Assembly: GCF_018613805.1 (NCBI RefSeq)
Contig: NZ_JAGGPL010000003.1
Coordinates: forward strand, 434,001-498,000
Direction of reading: 5' to 3'
DNA: 64,000 bases
From: Arthrobacter sp. ISL-48
Lineage (GTDB): Bacteria; Actinomycetota; Actinomycetes; Actinomycetales; Micrococcaceae
Shown here: in pieces, positions 1 to 8,324 of the stretch
Numbering within the stretch: position 1 is the stretch's first letter
Layout: every line of letters begins with the position of its first letter
Notes under the pieces: generated by a model
Told to the model about the DNA's origin: nothing
Databases searched by the model: none
Seen by the model: only the letters and a program-made list of their open reading frames with translations
Translations under genes and position numbers: made by a program

Positions 1-155
1 GTGGCGCCCACGAGGTTGCCTGTGAAGTCCTCAGGGCCGAGGGCGTGGCGGCGGATGGAACGCTCGTCCAATACGTCCACCGCAGTGATGGTCCGGCCCC
101 GGGCCCAGTTCACGAGCCCGCGGCGGACGACCTCCACTTCCGGAAGTTCCGGCAC
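1..155 (-). CDS. mutM: formamidopyrimidine-DNA glycosylase, 5' part only
   Basis: Only the first 51 codons lie in the window; the rest runs off the left edge. The start is GTG at 155 and the protein begins (M)[13 protein letters not shown]. The Pro at position 2 is the catalytic nucleophile of Fpg/MutM, and PELPEVE is the family N-terminal signature. The enzyme removes 8-oxoguanine and other oxidised purines from DNA by a glycosylase/AP-lyase reaction. It starts 6 bases after the rnc stop codon, so the two are probably cotranscribed (rpmF-rnc-mutM), an arrangement common in Actinobacteria. The assignment rests on the signature and context. Confidence 0.9.
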   Translation of the reverse strand, partial: MPELPEVEVVRRGLVNWARGRTITAVDVLDERSIRRHALGPEDFTGNLVGA

Positions 156-161
156 AACAGC

Positions 162-893
162 CTAGATGCCTGGAGCAGAATCGGCGCGGCCGGCAGCCTG
201 CACGGAAGCAACAGCCCCGGAGAGTACCCGCCAGGCGTCGGCCGCGGCTTCCTGTTCCGCTTCCTTTTTAGAGTGTCCGGATCCCTTTCCGTAGGCGGTG
301 CCGCCTATTTCCAGTACAGCCGTGAACGTGCGGGCGTGATCCGGCCCGGACCCCTGCACCGCGTAGTGGATACTGCCGAGCTGCCGGCTCGCCGCCAGCT
401 CCTGGATGCTGGTCTTCCAGTCTGTTCCCGCACCGAGGGCGGCGGCGTCCTGCAGGAGCGGCCCGATCAGGCGCATCACCAGCTGCCGGGCGGTCTCGAT
501 GTCGTTGGACACATAGGTGGCACCAATCAGGGCTTCCATGGTGTCCGCCAGGATGGAGGCTTTGTTCTTGCCCTCGGTAAGCTTTTCGCCCTGTCCGAGG
601 TAGATGTAGTCGCCAATGCCGAGGCTGCGGCCGATACCGGCCAAGGCGCGGGTACTGACGACGGCGGACCGGCGTTTCGCAAGGTCGCCTTCGGGCAGGT
701 TGGGGTTGTCACGGTAGAGGGCATCCGTCACGGAGAATCCAAGGATGGAGTCGCCCAGGAATTCCAGCCGCTCGTTCGTGGGGATACCGCCGTTTTCGTA
801 GGCGTAGGAACGGTGCGTGAGCGCAAGACGAAGCGTCCCGGCGTCAATGGAGACACCGAGACGCTTCAGAAGCTCTTCAGTTGAAGACATCAT
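162..893 (-). CDS. rnc: ribonuclease III
   Basis: 243 residues, the usual size. The catalytic RNase III domain occupies about residues 8-140 and carries the signature NERLEFLGDSILG; its Glu and Asp residues bind the metal ions. A double-stranded-RNA-binding domain follows at about 155-230 (DWKTSIQELAASRQLGSIHY, then a basic Gly-rich stretch KGSGHSKKEAEQEAAADAW). The enzyme cleaves dsRNA and matures rRNA precursors. The start could be either of two adjacent ATG codons. It lies 18 bases downstream of rpmF and 6 bases upstream of mutM, in one leftward operon. Confidence 0.96.
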   Translation of the reverse strand: MMSSTEELLKRLGVSIDAGTLRLALTHRSYAYENGGIPTNERLEFLGDSILGFSVTDALYRDNPNLPEGDLAKRRSAVVSTRALAGIGRSLGIGDYIYLGQGEKLTEGKNKASILADTMEALIGATYVSNDIETARQLVMRLIGPLLQDAAALGAGTDWKTSIQELAASRQLGSIHYAVQGSGPDHARTFTAVLEIGGTAYGKGSGHSKKEAEQEAAADAWRVLSGAVASVQAAGRADSAPGI

Positions 894-911
894 GCCAGCC
901 TGAATGGCCGA

Positions 912-1115
912 TTAGACGTCTGCGACCTTGCGGCCCTTGTACTCAAGGAACAGCGCAGTGCCAGCCGAGTCGGTGACGACCTTTGCCTGGTGCGGCAGGC
1001 TGTAGGTCACCTGGCCGTTCTCTACGGTCTTCACCAGGTGGGGGGCGGTTGCCTTCCACTGGGAGCGGCGGGCGCGGGTATTCGAGCGAGACATTTTCCG
1101 CTTGGGAACAGCCAC
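912..1115 (-). CDS. rpmF: 50S ribosomal protein L32
   Basis: 67 residues starting [22 protein letters not shown], the conserved L32 N-terminus. It is a small basic protein of the large ribosomal subunit. The sequence contains no cysteine, so this is the zinc-independent form that lacks the CxxC ribbon. It sits between the YceD/DUF177 gene (36 bases upstream) and rnc. The yceD-rpmF pairing is conserved across many bacteria. Confidence 0.97.
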   Translation of the reverse strand: MAVPKRKMSRSNTRARRSQWKATAPHLVKTVENGQVTYSLPHQAKVVTDSAGTALFLEYKGRKVADV

Positions 1116-1151
1116 GGCTAACTCATTTCTCTCTAGACAAACACGTACAAA

Positions 1152-1676
1152 TCAATTTTGCCGGTCAGGCTTAGCCATATCAGCTAGGGCAGCCCAGCGA
1201 GGATCCAAGACCTCGTGGTGGTGCCCCGGCTCGTCTTCCAGGCGAGCTCCGCATTCGGAGCAAAGGCCCTGGCAGTCTTCCCGGCACACCGGCTGGAACG
1301 GCAGCATGGTAACAACTGCGTCCCGCAACACCGGTTCAAGATCGATTACATCGTGCTCGACTCGACGTTGCTCTTCATCATCTTCTTCATCTGAAAGCAG
1401 GACGCCTTCATAGAAGAAAAGTTCTTGCACATTGACCTCGAGGTCATACGCAAGGGGATCCAGGCATCGGCCGCATTCGCCGGATACTTCGGCGACCGCG
1501 GTTCCTGATACCAGAATTCCTTCGTGTACGGCCTCAAGCCTCAGGTCCAGCCCGATATCCGAGCCTTCCTGAACGCCAATGAGTGCCACACCAAGATCAC
1601 CTGGTGCGGGTACATGTTCCTGCAGTGTCCGCATGCTTCCCGGGCTGCGCCCAAGGTCCTTGACGTCGAACGCCAA
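1152..1676 (-). CDS. YceD/DUF177 family protein
   Basis: 174 residues from a TTG at 1676. The family is encoded next to rpmF in most bacteria and has been tied to 23S rRNA/ribosome assembly; its exact role here is inferred. Paired cysteines are visible at CGRCLDPL in the middle and at CREDC and CSECG near the C-terminus, a possible metal site. The C-terminus is acidic and His-rich (EDEPGHHHEVLDPRW). The start is doubtful. No ribosome-binding site precedes the TTG, but the frame stays open upstream. An AGGAG at 1710-1706 stands 5 bases before an ATT codon at 1700, which would add eight residues (IKRDASSP). See the finding. Confidence 0.85.
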   Translation of the reverse strand: MAFDVKDLGRSPGSMRTLQEHVPAPGDLGVALIGVQEGSDIGLDLRLEAVHEGILVSGTAVAEVSGECGRCLDPLAYDLEVNVQELFFYEGVLLSDEEDDEEQRRVEHDVIDLEPVLRDAVVTMLPFQPVCREDCQGLCSECGARLEDEPGHHHEVLDPRWAALADMAKPDRQN

Positions 1677-1812
1677 GGGCGAACTAGCATCTCGTTTAAT
1701 GAGAACTCCTGTTGAACATATGACCGACGTACCATCTTAGCCTGAAGAACCTTAGGGACTCAAACCAGGCCATGGAAGGCCGCCGAAGTACCGGACTAGC
1801 TTACCCTCTTGC

Positions 1813-2301
1813 CTATTGATCCGCCGCAGACTCGCCAGCAAGGAGCCTCTTTTGGACGGAACGGGGCACATAATCGGAGACGCTGCCGCCAAGGCCCGCC
1901 ACTTCCTTGATGAGGGTGGAGGACAGGTGCAAGTAATGGGCCTCCGCGGGAAGAAACACTGTTTCCACGCCGCTGAGCTGGCGGTTCATGGTGGCCATGG
2001 GAAGTTCGTAGTCAAAGTCGGACGAGGACCTCAGGCCCTTGACGATGGCTGAAACACCCCTTTGGCGGCAATACTCCGCCAGGAGTCCGTCGCCGACCGG
2101 CTCCACCACGATCCCTTTCAGCGATGCCAGGGTTTCCCGTGCCATGTCGATCCGGTCCCCCAGGCTGAACCTGTACTTCTTCGCATAGTTGGTGGACACA
2201 GCCACGATGACCTCATCGAAGAGGCCGGCGGCCCGGGCAATGACCTCGAGATGGCCGTTGTGGATGGGGTCGAAGGATCCGGGGCAAACAGCGCGTCTCA
2301 T
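1813..2301 (-). CDS. coaD: phosphopantetheine adenylyltransferase
   Basis: 162 residues, the usual length. The N-terminal nucleotidyltransferase motif reads PGSFDPIHNGHLEVI (T/HxGH class), and LHLSSTLIKEV near the C-terminus is the family ISSTxVR-like motif. It adenylylates 4'-phosphopantetheine to dephospho-CoA, the penultimate step of CoA synthesis. A -10-like TAGGTT lies exactly 6 bases before the ATG, so the mRNA is probably leaderless. It is divergent from the aminotransferase gene, with only 43 bases between the two start codons. Confidence 0.97.
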   Translation of the reverse strand: MRRAVCPGSFDPIHNGHLEVIARAAGLFDEVIVAVSTNYAKKYRFSLGDRIDMARETLASLKGIVVEPVGDGLLAEYCRQRGVSAIVKGLRSSSDFDYELPMATMNRQLSGVETVFLPAEAHYLHLSSTLIKEVAGLGGSVSDYVPRSVQKRLLAGESAADQ

Positions 2302-2307
2302 GCTCCG

Positions 2308-2338
2308 AACCTATCGCATCGGGACGCCGGGATACCAT
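2308..2338. promoter_or_regulatory. back-to-back leaderless promoters of coaD and the aminotransferase
   Basis: On the minus strand TAGGTT (2313-2308) stands 6 bases before the coaD ATG. On the plus strand TACCAT (2333-2338) stands 6 bases before the aminotransferase ATG. This spacing is the classic actinobacterial leaderless layout. The two -10 elements are so close that the -35 region of each overlaps or abuts the -10 of the other, so the promoters should compete. Confidence 0.6.
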
Positions 2339-2344
2339 GACTGG

Positions 2345-3574
2345 ATGCATCCACCAAGGGAACTTTTCAAGGCCACGGCTCCGGCCCCCTGGCAGCGGGC
2401 GGCCCTGGGGGCCAACTTGCTGGGCCCCGAGGGCGGACTGGGCATCACCATCTTCGAAGAGATGACAACGCTTGCCCAGCAGACGGGCGCCATCAACCTT
2501 GGACAAGGTTTTCCTGACGAAGACGGGCCGGCGGAGATCAAGGCTGCCGCGCAGGCCGCGATAGCGGCCGGTGCCAACCAGTATGCGCCGGGCAAGGGCA
2601 TTCTTGAACTGCGGGAGGCGGTGTCAGCCCACCAGCAGCGGTTCTACGGGCTCGCCCCGGACCCGCAGACTGAAGTCCTGGTCACCACCGGCGCAACGGA
2701 AGGCATCGCGGCTGCACTGCTGGCGTTCGCTGGTCCAGGTGATGACGTGCTGACCTTCGAGCCCTTCTATGACTCCTATGGAGCTGTCATCGGGCTCTCC
2801 GGCGCAAACCACATCACGGCGCCGTTGCTGGCCCCGGATTTCTTCCCGGACATGGACGCACTCGAGGCGGCCTTCAGCGGGCGCACACGGATAGTGCTCC
2901 TGAACAATCCGCACAATCCCACGGGAGCGGTTTTCCCGCGCGATGTCCTCGAGCGCGTAGTCGAACTCGCCCGGCGCCACGACTGCCTGATCATCACCGA
3001 TGAAGTGTACGAACACCTTACCTTCGGCGTCAGCCACATCCCCGTAGCAAGCCTGCCCGGGGCTGCGGAGAGGACCATCACCATCTCCTCCGCAGGAAAG
3101 ACCTTTTCCTTCACAGGCTGGAAGATCGGCTGGCTCTCCGGCCCCCGAGAGCTGGTATCCGCCATCCGCACGGTGAAGCAATTCCTCACCTACAGCTCCG
3201 GAACTCCGTTCCAGGCGGCCATCGCGACGGGCCTGGCGCTCCCGGATGAGTTCTACCAGGGCATCTCGGACACCCTCCGGCACAAGCGCGACATCCTCAG
3301 CGAAGGGCTACGGGCGGCGGGATTCGATGTCTTCACGCCACAGGGGACCTATTTTGTGAACGTGGATACGGCTCCACTGGGCATCAGCGACTCCGTTGAC
3401 CTGGCCCGGAGACTACCGGCTCTGGTAGGAGTGGCCGCCATCCCCGTTCCCGTCTTCTGCCATCCGCAGGGCGCCGAAAGGACGCGGAGCCTGCTTCGGT
3501 TCGCGTTCTGCAAGAAGGTGGAGGTCCTGGAAGAGGCAGCCGCCCGGCTGGCAAGTCTCAGCGGAAAGCTCTGA
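2345..3574 (+). CDS. PLP-dependent class I/II aminotransferase
   Basis: 409 residues from ATG 2345; this start fits the -10 at 2333-2338 and the family N-terminus. Fold-type I features are present: NLGQGFPDEDGP (substrate loop), NPHNPTG (Asn contacting PLP), DEVYEHL, and SSAGKTFSFTGWKIGW with the Schiff-base lysine. The nearest relatives I recognise are the kynurenine/methionine aminotransferase (YbdL) and DapC-like N-succinyl-diaminopimelate aminotransferase groups; the sequence alone does not decide the amino donor. The stop codon overlaps the next start (TGATG), so it is translationally coupled to the spermidine-synthase-like gene. Confidence 0.9.
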   Translation: MHPPRELFKATAPAPWQRAALGANLLGPEGGLGITIFEEMTTLAQQTGAINLGQGFPDEDGPAEIKAAAQAAIAAGANQYAPGKGILELREAVSAHQQRFYGLAPDPQTEVLVTTGATEGIAAALLAFAGPGDDVLTFEPFYDSYGAVIGLSGANHITAPLLAPDFFPDMDALEAAFSGRTRIVLLNNPHNPTGAVFPRDVLERVVELARRHDCLIITDEVYEHLTFGVSHIPVASLPGAAERTITISSAGKTFSFTGWKIGWLSGPRELVSAIRTVKQFLTYSSGTPFQAAIATGLALPDEFYQGISDTLRHKRDILSEGLRAAGFDVFTPQGTYFVNVDTAPLGISDSVDLARRLPALVGVAAIPVPVFCHPQGAERTRSLLRFAFCKKVEVLEEAAARLASLSGKL

Positions 3575-4359
3575 TGCCTCAGGCCGGCAACACACGCGCC
3601 AGGTTCCTCAGGACCACGGGCCAACACGCCTCCATCACGCCGGATGCTTTCACCGAAGGAGCCTTCGTCCTCAGCATCGGTGGCGCTGAACAGTCGCACG
3701 TGAACCTCGCGCGCCCCGAGGAGATCTTTTACGAATACCTGCGCAGGATCGGCCACTTGGTGGATCTCGCCGCGCCCGCGGGCAGGCCGGTCAGCGCGCT
3801 CCACCTGGGGGCGGGCGCGCTGACGCTGGCCCGCTACATCCAGGCCACCCGGCCCGGCTCCGCCCAGTATGCGGTGGAGCTGGAGCGCGAGCTCCTGGAT
3901 TTTGTGCTGCAGCAGCTCCCCCTCCCGGAGGGAACAGAGCTGCACACTATCATCGGCGACGCCCGGCATGCCCTGGCCTGGCTGGATCCGGGTCTGCGGT
4001 TCGACGTCGTGATCCTGGACATCTTCTCCGGCCCCGACGCTCCGGAACACATCGCCTGCATGGAGTTCTACCAGGAGGCCCGCGCGCGACTGGCCCCTGA
4101 CGGGCTGTTGATCGTGAACGTCGGCGACGATCCGGGACTCACCCTGGTGCGCAGCCAGGTGGCCGCAATGCGGCGCGCCATGGCCGACGTCGCCGCCTTC
4201 GCTGAAGCTGGAATGTTTGCCGGCCGGTACCCCGGCAACATCATCCTCGCCGGGACGCAGACACAGTGGCCCGTTGAATGGACAGCCGAACTGACAGCAC
4301 GGGGCCCCCACCCGGCGAGGGTCCTGACCGGCGTGGACCTGGACCCACTGGCGGGCTGA
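3574..4359 (+). CDS. spermidine-synthase-like Rossmann methyltransferase-fold protein
   Basis: 261 residues, overlapping the aminotransferase stop by one base. The fold is that of polyamine synthases and SAM methyltransferases. ALHLGAGALTLARY corresponds to the glycine-rich loop, AVELERELLDF to the acidic ribose-binding strand, and FDVVILDIFSGPDAPEHI to the aminopropyltransferase active-site region with the family Asp. Actinobacterial members are usually annotated as fused or partial spermidine synthase. Whether it makes polyamines or methylates another substrate is not decided here. It ends 3 bases from the convergent rsmD gene. Confidence 0.8.
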   Translation: MPQAGNTRARFLRTTGQHASITPDAFTEGAFVLSIGGAEQSHVNLARPEEIFYEYLRRIGHLVDLAAPAGRPVSALHLGAGALTLARYIQATRPGSAQYAVELERELLDFVLQQLPLPEGTELHTIIGDARHALAWLDPGLRFDVVILDIFSGPDAPEHIACMEFYQEARARLAPDGLLIVNVGDDPGLTLVRSQVAAMRRAMADVAAFAEAGMFAGRYPGNIILAGTQTQWPVEWTAELTARGPHPARVLTGVDLDPLAG

Positions 4360-4362
4360 GCC

Positions 4363-4986
4363 TCAGCTGCCGTGGGGTCCCTGTTCGTCAATAACCAGGT
4401 CCTCCTGGCTGGCGTCAGATACCGAGGGCTCTGCGAACCAGAGCCGGGTTTCGCCGTACTTCTTCTCCGCAAAGCGTTCCATACCGTCCGGCCAGCCCGG
4501 TTCCGGTGAACGGGACGACCTCTCAACAACTACCACGGCCGACGGTGCGAGGTGGGCGGAGAGCTTCTCCAGCACCGCAGACAAGGCCGGTTCGTCCAGC
4601 GGATACGGGGGGTCGAGGAAAACCAGGTCCCAACTGCTGCCATCCCCGGCCCGCTCCAGGAATGACTCCACCCGGGAGCGGTGCACCGTGACCGCCTTGC
4701 GTCCCACGACTCCGTTGATGAGGTCCGCGTTGCGCTGGCAGACGGCGCTTGCCTTGGCATCGAACTCCACAAGGTCCACGGCCTCCGCGCCCCTGCTGCC
4801 GCTCTCCACGCCCAACGACCCCGACCCCGCATAGAGGTCCAGGACGCGGGATCCGGCAATGATTCCGAAGGCGTCGAGGCGAGAGAACAGCGCTTCCTTG
4901 ACCCGGTCTGTGGTGGGCCGGGTCAAGCTACCCGGAACATTTACCAGTGGAGTGCCGCCGGCGGCCCCCGCAATGATCCGGCTCAT
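4363..4986 (-). CDS. rsmD: 16S rRNA (guanine(966)-N2)-methyltransferase
   Basis: 207 residues. It begins MSRIIAGAAGGTPL, the conserved RsmD N-terminus, then RPTTDRVKEALFSRL, the SAM motif VLDLYAGSGSLGVES, and the catalytic N6/N2-methyltransferase motif DPPY (FLDPPYPLDEP). It methylates G966 of 16S rRNA in the assembled 30S subunit. It follows recG by 54 bases in the leftward thiL-DAK2-recG-rsmD cluster and converges with the preceding plus-strand gene. In many actinobacteria coaD follows rsmD directly; here two plus-strand genes separate them. Confidence 0.94.
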   Translation of the reverse strand: MSRIIAGAAGGTPLVNVPGSLTRPTTDRVKEALFSRLDAFGIIAGSRVLDLYAGSGSLGVESGSRGAEAVDLVEFDAKASAVCQRNADLINGVVGRKAVTVHRSRVESFLERAGDGSSWDLVFLDPPYPLDEPALSAVLEKLSAHLAPSAVVVVERSSRSPEPGWPDGMERFAEKKYGETRLWFAEPSVSDASQEDLVIDEQGPHGS

Positions 4987-5040
4987 GTCCGGACCGTGCG
5001 TTTCCAGTCCGGGGTTCCGGCTGTTTTGTTCAAAGCCGCG

Positions 5041-7326
5041 CTATCCGCGTTCAAGGAACGCCTCCTTCTCAGGGTTCAGATACTCGTCGATTGCCTCGGC
5101 CAGCCATGGATGGCGGACCAAGGAGGGGTCCCGGCCCACGATGTCCTGGGCGTCCTCCCTGGCGCGGGCAATGACGTCTTCGTGCTCAAGCACCCTGAGC
5201 AGCTTCAGGGTGGAACGGCCGCCCGACTGCGACGCGCCAAGGATGTCCCCCTCGCGCCTGAGCTTCAAGTCCTCCTGCGATAGCTCAAACCCGTCAGTAG
5301 TGGCAGCAACGGCATCAAGCCTCCGCCGGCTCGGATGGCCGGGTTCCAGCGTGGTGACCAGCAGGCAGGTTCCGGGCAGGCCGCCGCGGCCGACGCGGCC
5401 GCGCAGCTGGTGCAGTTGGGAGATGCCGAACCTGTCGGCGTCGAGGATGACCATCAGGGTGGCGTTGTGGACATCGACGCCCACCTCGATCACGGTGGTG
5501 GAGACCAGCAGTTTGGTCCGGTTTGCCGTGAAGTCCGCCATCGCAGCCGACTTCACCGCCGGCTCCTGCCGTCCATGCAGCGGCGCCAGAGTGACTCCCG
5601 CAAGGGACGGCTCCTGCTGAAGATGTTCAACAACGGCGGTCACCGACGCGAGCTCGCGTGCGGCGCCGTCCAGGTCCGCCGCGGCCGGCTCCGCTTCCCC
5701 CGGACTGAAGTCGCCGTCATCGTCCGTTCCGATTCTGGGGCACACCACGTAAACCTGATGCCCGGCGTCGACCTCCTCGCGGGAACGGGACCAGATACGG
5801 CTCACCCAGCCGGGGTTCTCGGCGAGTCCCACCACATGGGTAGAAATGGGGGCCCTGCCCACGGGAAGTTCGTTCAGCACCGACGTTTCGAGGTCGCCGA
5901 AGACGGTCATGGCCACGGTGCGGGGAATGGGCGTGGCCGTCATGACCAGCAGATGCGGAGGCCTGCTGGCCTTGGACCTCAGGACATCGCGCTGCTCCAC
6001 ACCGAAGCGGTGCTGTTCGTCCACCACGATCAGCCCAAGGTCGTAGAACGACACATTCTCGCTGAGCAGTGCGTGCGTTCCGATCACGATCCCGGCCGTC
6101 CCGGATGCCGCGTCCAGCATGGCCTGCTTACGGGCCCCGGTGGACATGGAACCGGTCAGCAGGGTGACCTGCACGGCATTGCCCCCAAGGCCCGCCAGCA
6201 ACCCGTCCCCGGACAGCATAGGATCGCGCGACAGGGAGCCCAGGGTGCGGCGGATCGATTCGAAGTGCTGGGCGGCGAGCACTTCCGTGGGGGCCAGCAA
6301 GGCTGCCTGCCCTCCCGCATCAACCACCTGCAGCATGGCCCTGAGGGCCACGATGGTCTTTCCGGAGCCCACCTCGCCCTGAAGCAGTCGGTTCATGGGG
6401 GCGTCCTGTCCAAGTTCCTCGGAGAGCGTCTTGCCGACGGCGGCCTGGCCAGCCGTGAGGGTGAACGGGAGCTGCTTGTCAAAGGCGGCCAGGAGGCCGT
6501 CCGCCACGGGACGCCTGGCCGTGGCTTCCTCAGCAGCAAGCTGCGCACGGCGCCTGGCCAGGGCGGACTGCAGCACCAGGGCCTCCTGGTACCGGAAGCG
6601 GTCCCTGGCGTGCTGCCAGTCGGCGGGAACCTGCGGTGCGTGGATGAGTCGGTAAGCCTCGGCGACGGGCAGGAATTTCTCCCGGGCGGAAACCGCTCCG
6701 GGTATCGGATCCGGCAGCGTGCCCAGGTCCACAGTTTCCAAAAGCGTGGAGATGACTTTCTGGATGGACCAGCTGGTGAGCTTGGCTGTGGCCGGGTAGA
6801 CCGGAATAGGCATGGCAGCAAGCTGCTCCGGGTCCTTTCCCTGCGTGAAGGGGTCCTCGTCCAGGAGGAGGAAATCCGGGTTGGTAAGCCCCAGGGAACC
6901 ACCAAACCGGGTGACCTTACCCGAGAACAAGGCTCTGCGCCCCTGCAGGAGCTCCGCTTTGGCGCGGTACCCGTTGAAGAAGCTGACCTTGAGGGTTCCC
7001 GGGACTTTGCCGCGGTAGTCGCGGCCGCCCACCAGCCGCAGGCCCGATTTCCCGTCGTCGTCGGAAATGACGACGTCGGTAATGTTTCCCCGGCGTGCCC
7101 GCATGGAGCGGGTGCTGCTGGACACGACCCGGGCTATCAGCGTGACTTCCTCATCCAGCGGGACGTCGCTGATGGGTGTCAGCTCGCCCCGGTTCAGGTA
7201 CCTGCGGGGGAAGTAGTTCAGCAGGCCGCCAACGGTGGTCAGTCCGAGATGCTTCTCTATGACAGCAGCGGACCGCTTGCCGATCCGGCGTTCAAGGCCC
7301 AGGTCAAGTTCAGCGCTCATGCCCAT
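5041..7326 (-). CDS. recG: ATP-dependent DNA helicase RecG
   Basis: 761 residues, slightly longer than the E. coli enzyme (693). The N-terminal wedge/OB region (GLTTVGGLLNYFPRRYLNRGELTPI) precedes the helicase core: Walker A GEVGSGKT, DEQH box (VVDEQHRFGVEQRD), TATPIPRT, and motif VI QLRGRVGRG. It reverses stalled replication forks and processes Holliday junctions. An internal ATG two codons downstream (7320) is an equally possible start. The start overlaps the 3' end of the DAK2 gene by 17 bases. An extra acidic insertion in the C-terminal helicase half (DDDGDFSPGEAEPAAADLDGAAREL) is typical of high-GC relatives. Confidence 0.96.
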   Translation of the reverse strand: MGMSAELDLGLERRIGKRSAAVIEKHLGLTTVGGLLNYFPRRYLNRGELTPISDVPLDEEVTLIARVVSSSTRSMRARRGNITDVVISDDDGKSGLRLVGGRDYRGKVPGTLKVSFFNGYRAKAELLQGRRALFSGKVTRFGGSLGLTNPDFLLLDEDPFTQGKDPEQLAAMPIPVYPATAKLTSWSIQKVISTLLETVDLGTLPDPIPGAVSAREKFLPVAEAYRLIHAPQVPADWQHARDRFRYQEALVLQSALARRRAQLAAEEATARRPVADGLLAAFDKQLPFTLTAGQAAVGKTLSEELGQDAPMNRLLQGEVGSGKTIVALRAMLQVVDAGGQAALLAPTEVLAAQHFESIRRTLGSLSRDPMLSGDGLLAGLGGNAVQVTLLTGSMSTGARKQAMLDAASGTAGIVIGTHALLSENVSFYDLGLIVVDEQHRFGVEQRDVLRSKASRPPHLLVMTATPIPRTVAMTVFGDLETSVLNELPVGRAPISTHVVGLAENPGWVSRIWSRSREEVDAGHQVYVVCPRIGTDDDGDFSPGEAEPAAADLDGAARELASVTAVVEHLQQEPSLAGVTLAPLHGRQEPAVKSAAMADFTANRTKLLVSTTVIEVGVDVHNATLMVILDADRFGISQLHQLRGRVGRGGLPGTCLLVTTLEPGHPSRRRLDAVAATTDGFELSQEDLKLRREGDILGASQSGGRSTLKLLRVLEHEDVIARAREDAQDIVGRDPSLVRHPWLAEAIDEYLNPEKEAFLERG

Positions 7327-8302
7327 TGGAGTTCACCGGGTCAGCTTCGGGGTCGCGGGGCAGTGCGAGCTCGCTGACCGTGATGTGGGTGGGGTCCCCG
7401 AGGGAACGGATCAGCCGGACGGCCGGGTCCGCATCCGGGACGTGCACGTGAACGCGCCAGCGGTAGTTGCCCTCGGCGTCCGAGGCGGCGCCGACCTGGC
7501 TCATGATGACGGATTCGCCGATCTCATCGAGGCGCTGCCGGAGGGTGGCCGCGTTCAGGGGTGAAAGGCTGATGGTGCACATGACTTCCACGCCGTCGTC
7601 GTCGGGCATGTCGTTATGGATGTGCGGATCCTGAACGTCGTAACCGTGCAGCCCGTCCAGGAGCTCGCTCTGCAGTTCCTCCCCCAGGACAGCGGAGCGG
7701 AGGCAGTCAAGAATGAGGAGCATGCCGACGCCTCCGGCATCTACCACGTGCGCGGCCTGCAGGGCGTCCAGCTGGCCTTCCGTGCGGATCACCGCCGCCA
7801 GAGCAGCCTCAACAGCAGCGTCCAGCGCCAGTCCGAGGGCGTGGTTGCTGTCGTCGCCATTTTGCCCGGCATCCACCGCGGCCGCAGCCCGGGCTGCAGC
7901 TTCCATCACCGAGAGCATGGTCCCCGGAACGGGGTCGCTCAAGGCGGACCAGGCACGGATCTGGGCGCGGTTAAGGGCTGCGGCAAGGAGCGTGGAGGTC
8001 AGGCGCGGGTGGCCTGCCAGCGGTTCAGCCGCTGCGCAGAGGAAAACGGAGAAAAGCGTTCCGGAGTTTCCGCGGGCCTGTTCCATGGCAGCCTGCCCGG
8101 CCAGGGCCAGCACCGCGCCCACGTCGGGCTGACGGACGTCGGACCGGCCCGCGTCCGTGTGGAGGGCCTGGGCGGCGGCGCGGACAGTCAGATAGAGGTT
8201 GGTGCCGGTATCGCCGTCCGCGACCGGGAAGATATTGATGGCATTCAGGCGGTCGCTGTGATTGCCGATAGCCGTTTCGGCCTTACCCAGCCACCGCTTC
8301 AT
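7310..8302 (-). CDS. DAK2-domain protein, short FakA/YloV-like
   Basis: 330 residues from the ATG at 8302; a longer open frame reaches 8374 but would overlap thiL. The first ~200 residues are a DhaL/DAK2 kinase domain with the nucleotide/Mg motif NIFPVADGDTGTNLYLTV and the QARGNSGTL loop. About 110 more residues resemble the middle part of YloV/FakA. Full-length fatty-acid kinase FakA is about 550 residues, so the last domain is absent. FakA phosphorylates acyl groups delivered by a FakB/DegV partner, but no degV-like gene is present in the window. Adjacency to recG is conserved (yloV-recG in Bacillus). The kinase substrate is inferred. Confidence 0.82.
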   Translation of the reverse strand: MKRWLGKAETAIGNHSDRLNAINIFPVADGDTGTNLYLTVRAAAQALHTDAGRSDVRQPDVGAVLALAGQAAMEQARGNSGTLFSVFLCAAAEPLAGHPRLTSTLLAAALNRAQIRAWSALSDPVPGTMLSVMEAAARAAAAVDAGQNGDDSNHALGLALDAAVEAALAAVIRTEGQLDALQAAHVVDAGGVGMLLILDCLRSAVLGEELQSELLDGLHGYDVQDPHIHNDMPDDDGVEVMCTISLSPLNAATLRQRLDEIGESVIMSQVGAASDAEGNYRWRVHVHVPDADPAVRLIRSLGDPTHITVSELALPRDPEADPVNSNGHER

Positions 8303-8324
8303 CGCTTGCCCGTTGGCGGCAACC

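Noticed and set aside
5335..7377. 680-codon open frame on the plus strand opposite recG
   Set aside because: An antisense shadow of a high-G+C gene: no RBS, no recognisable protein sequence, and full overlap with the conserved recG frame. The same applies to the 529-codon frame opposite serA (40113-41702) and the long frame opposite the dynamin-like genes (21076-23295).
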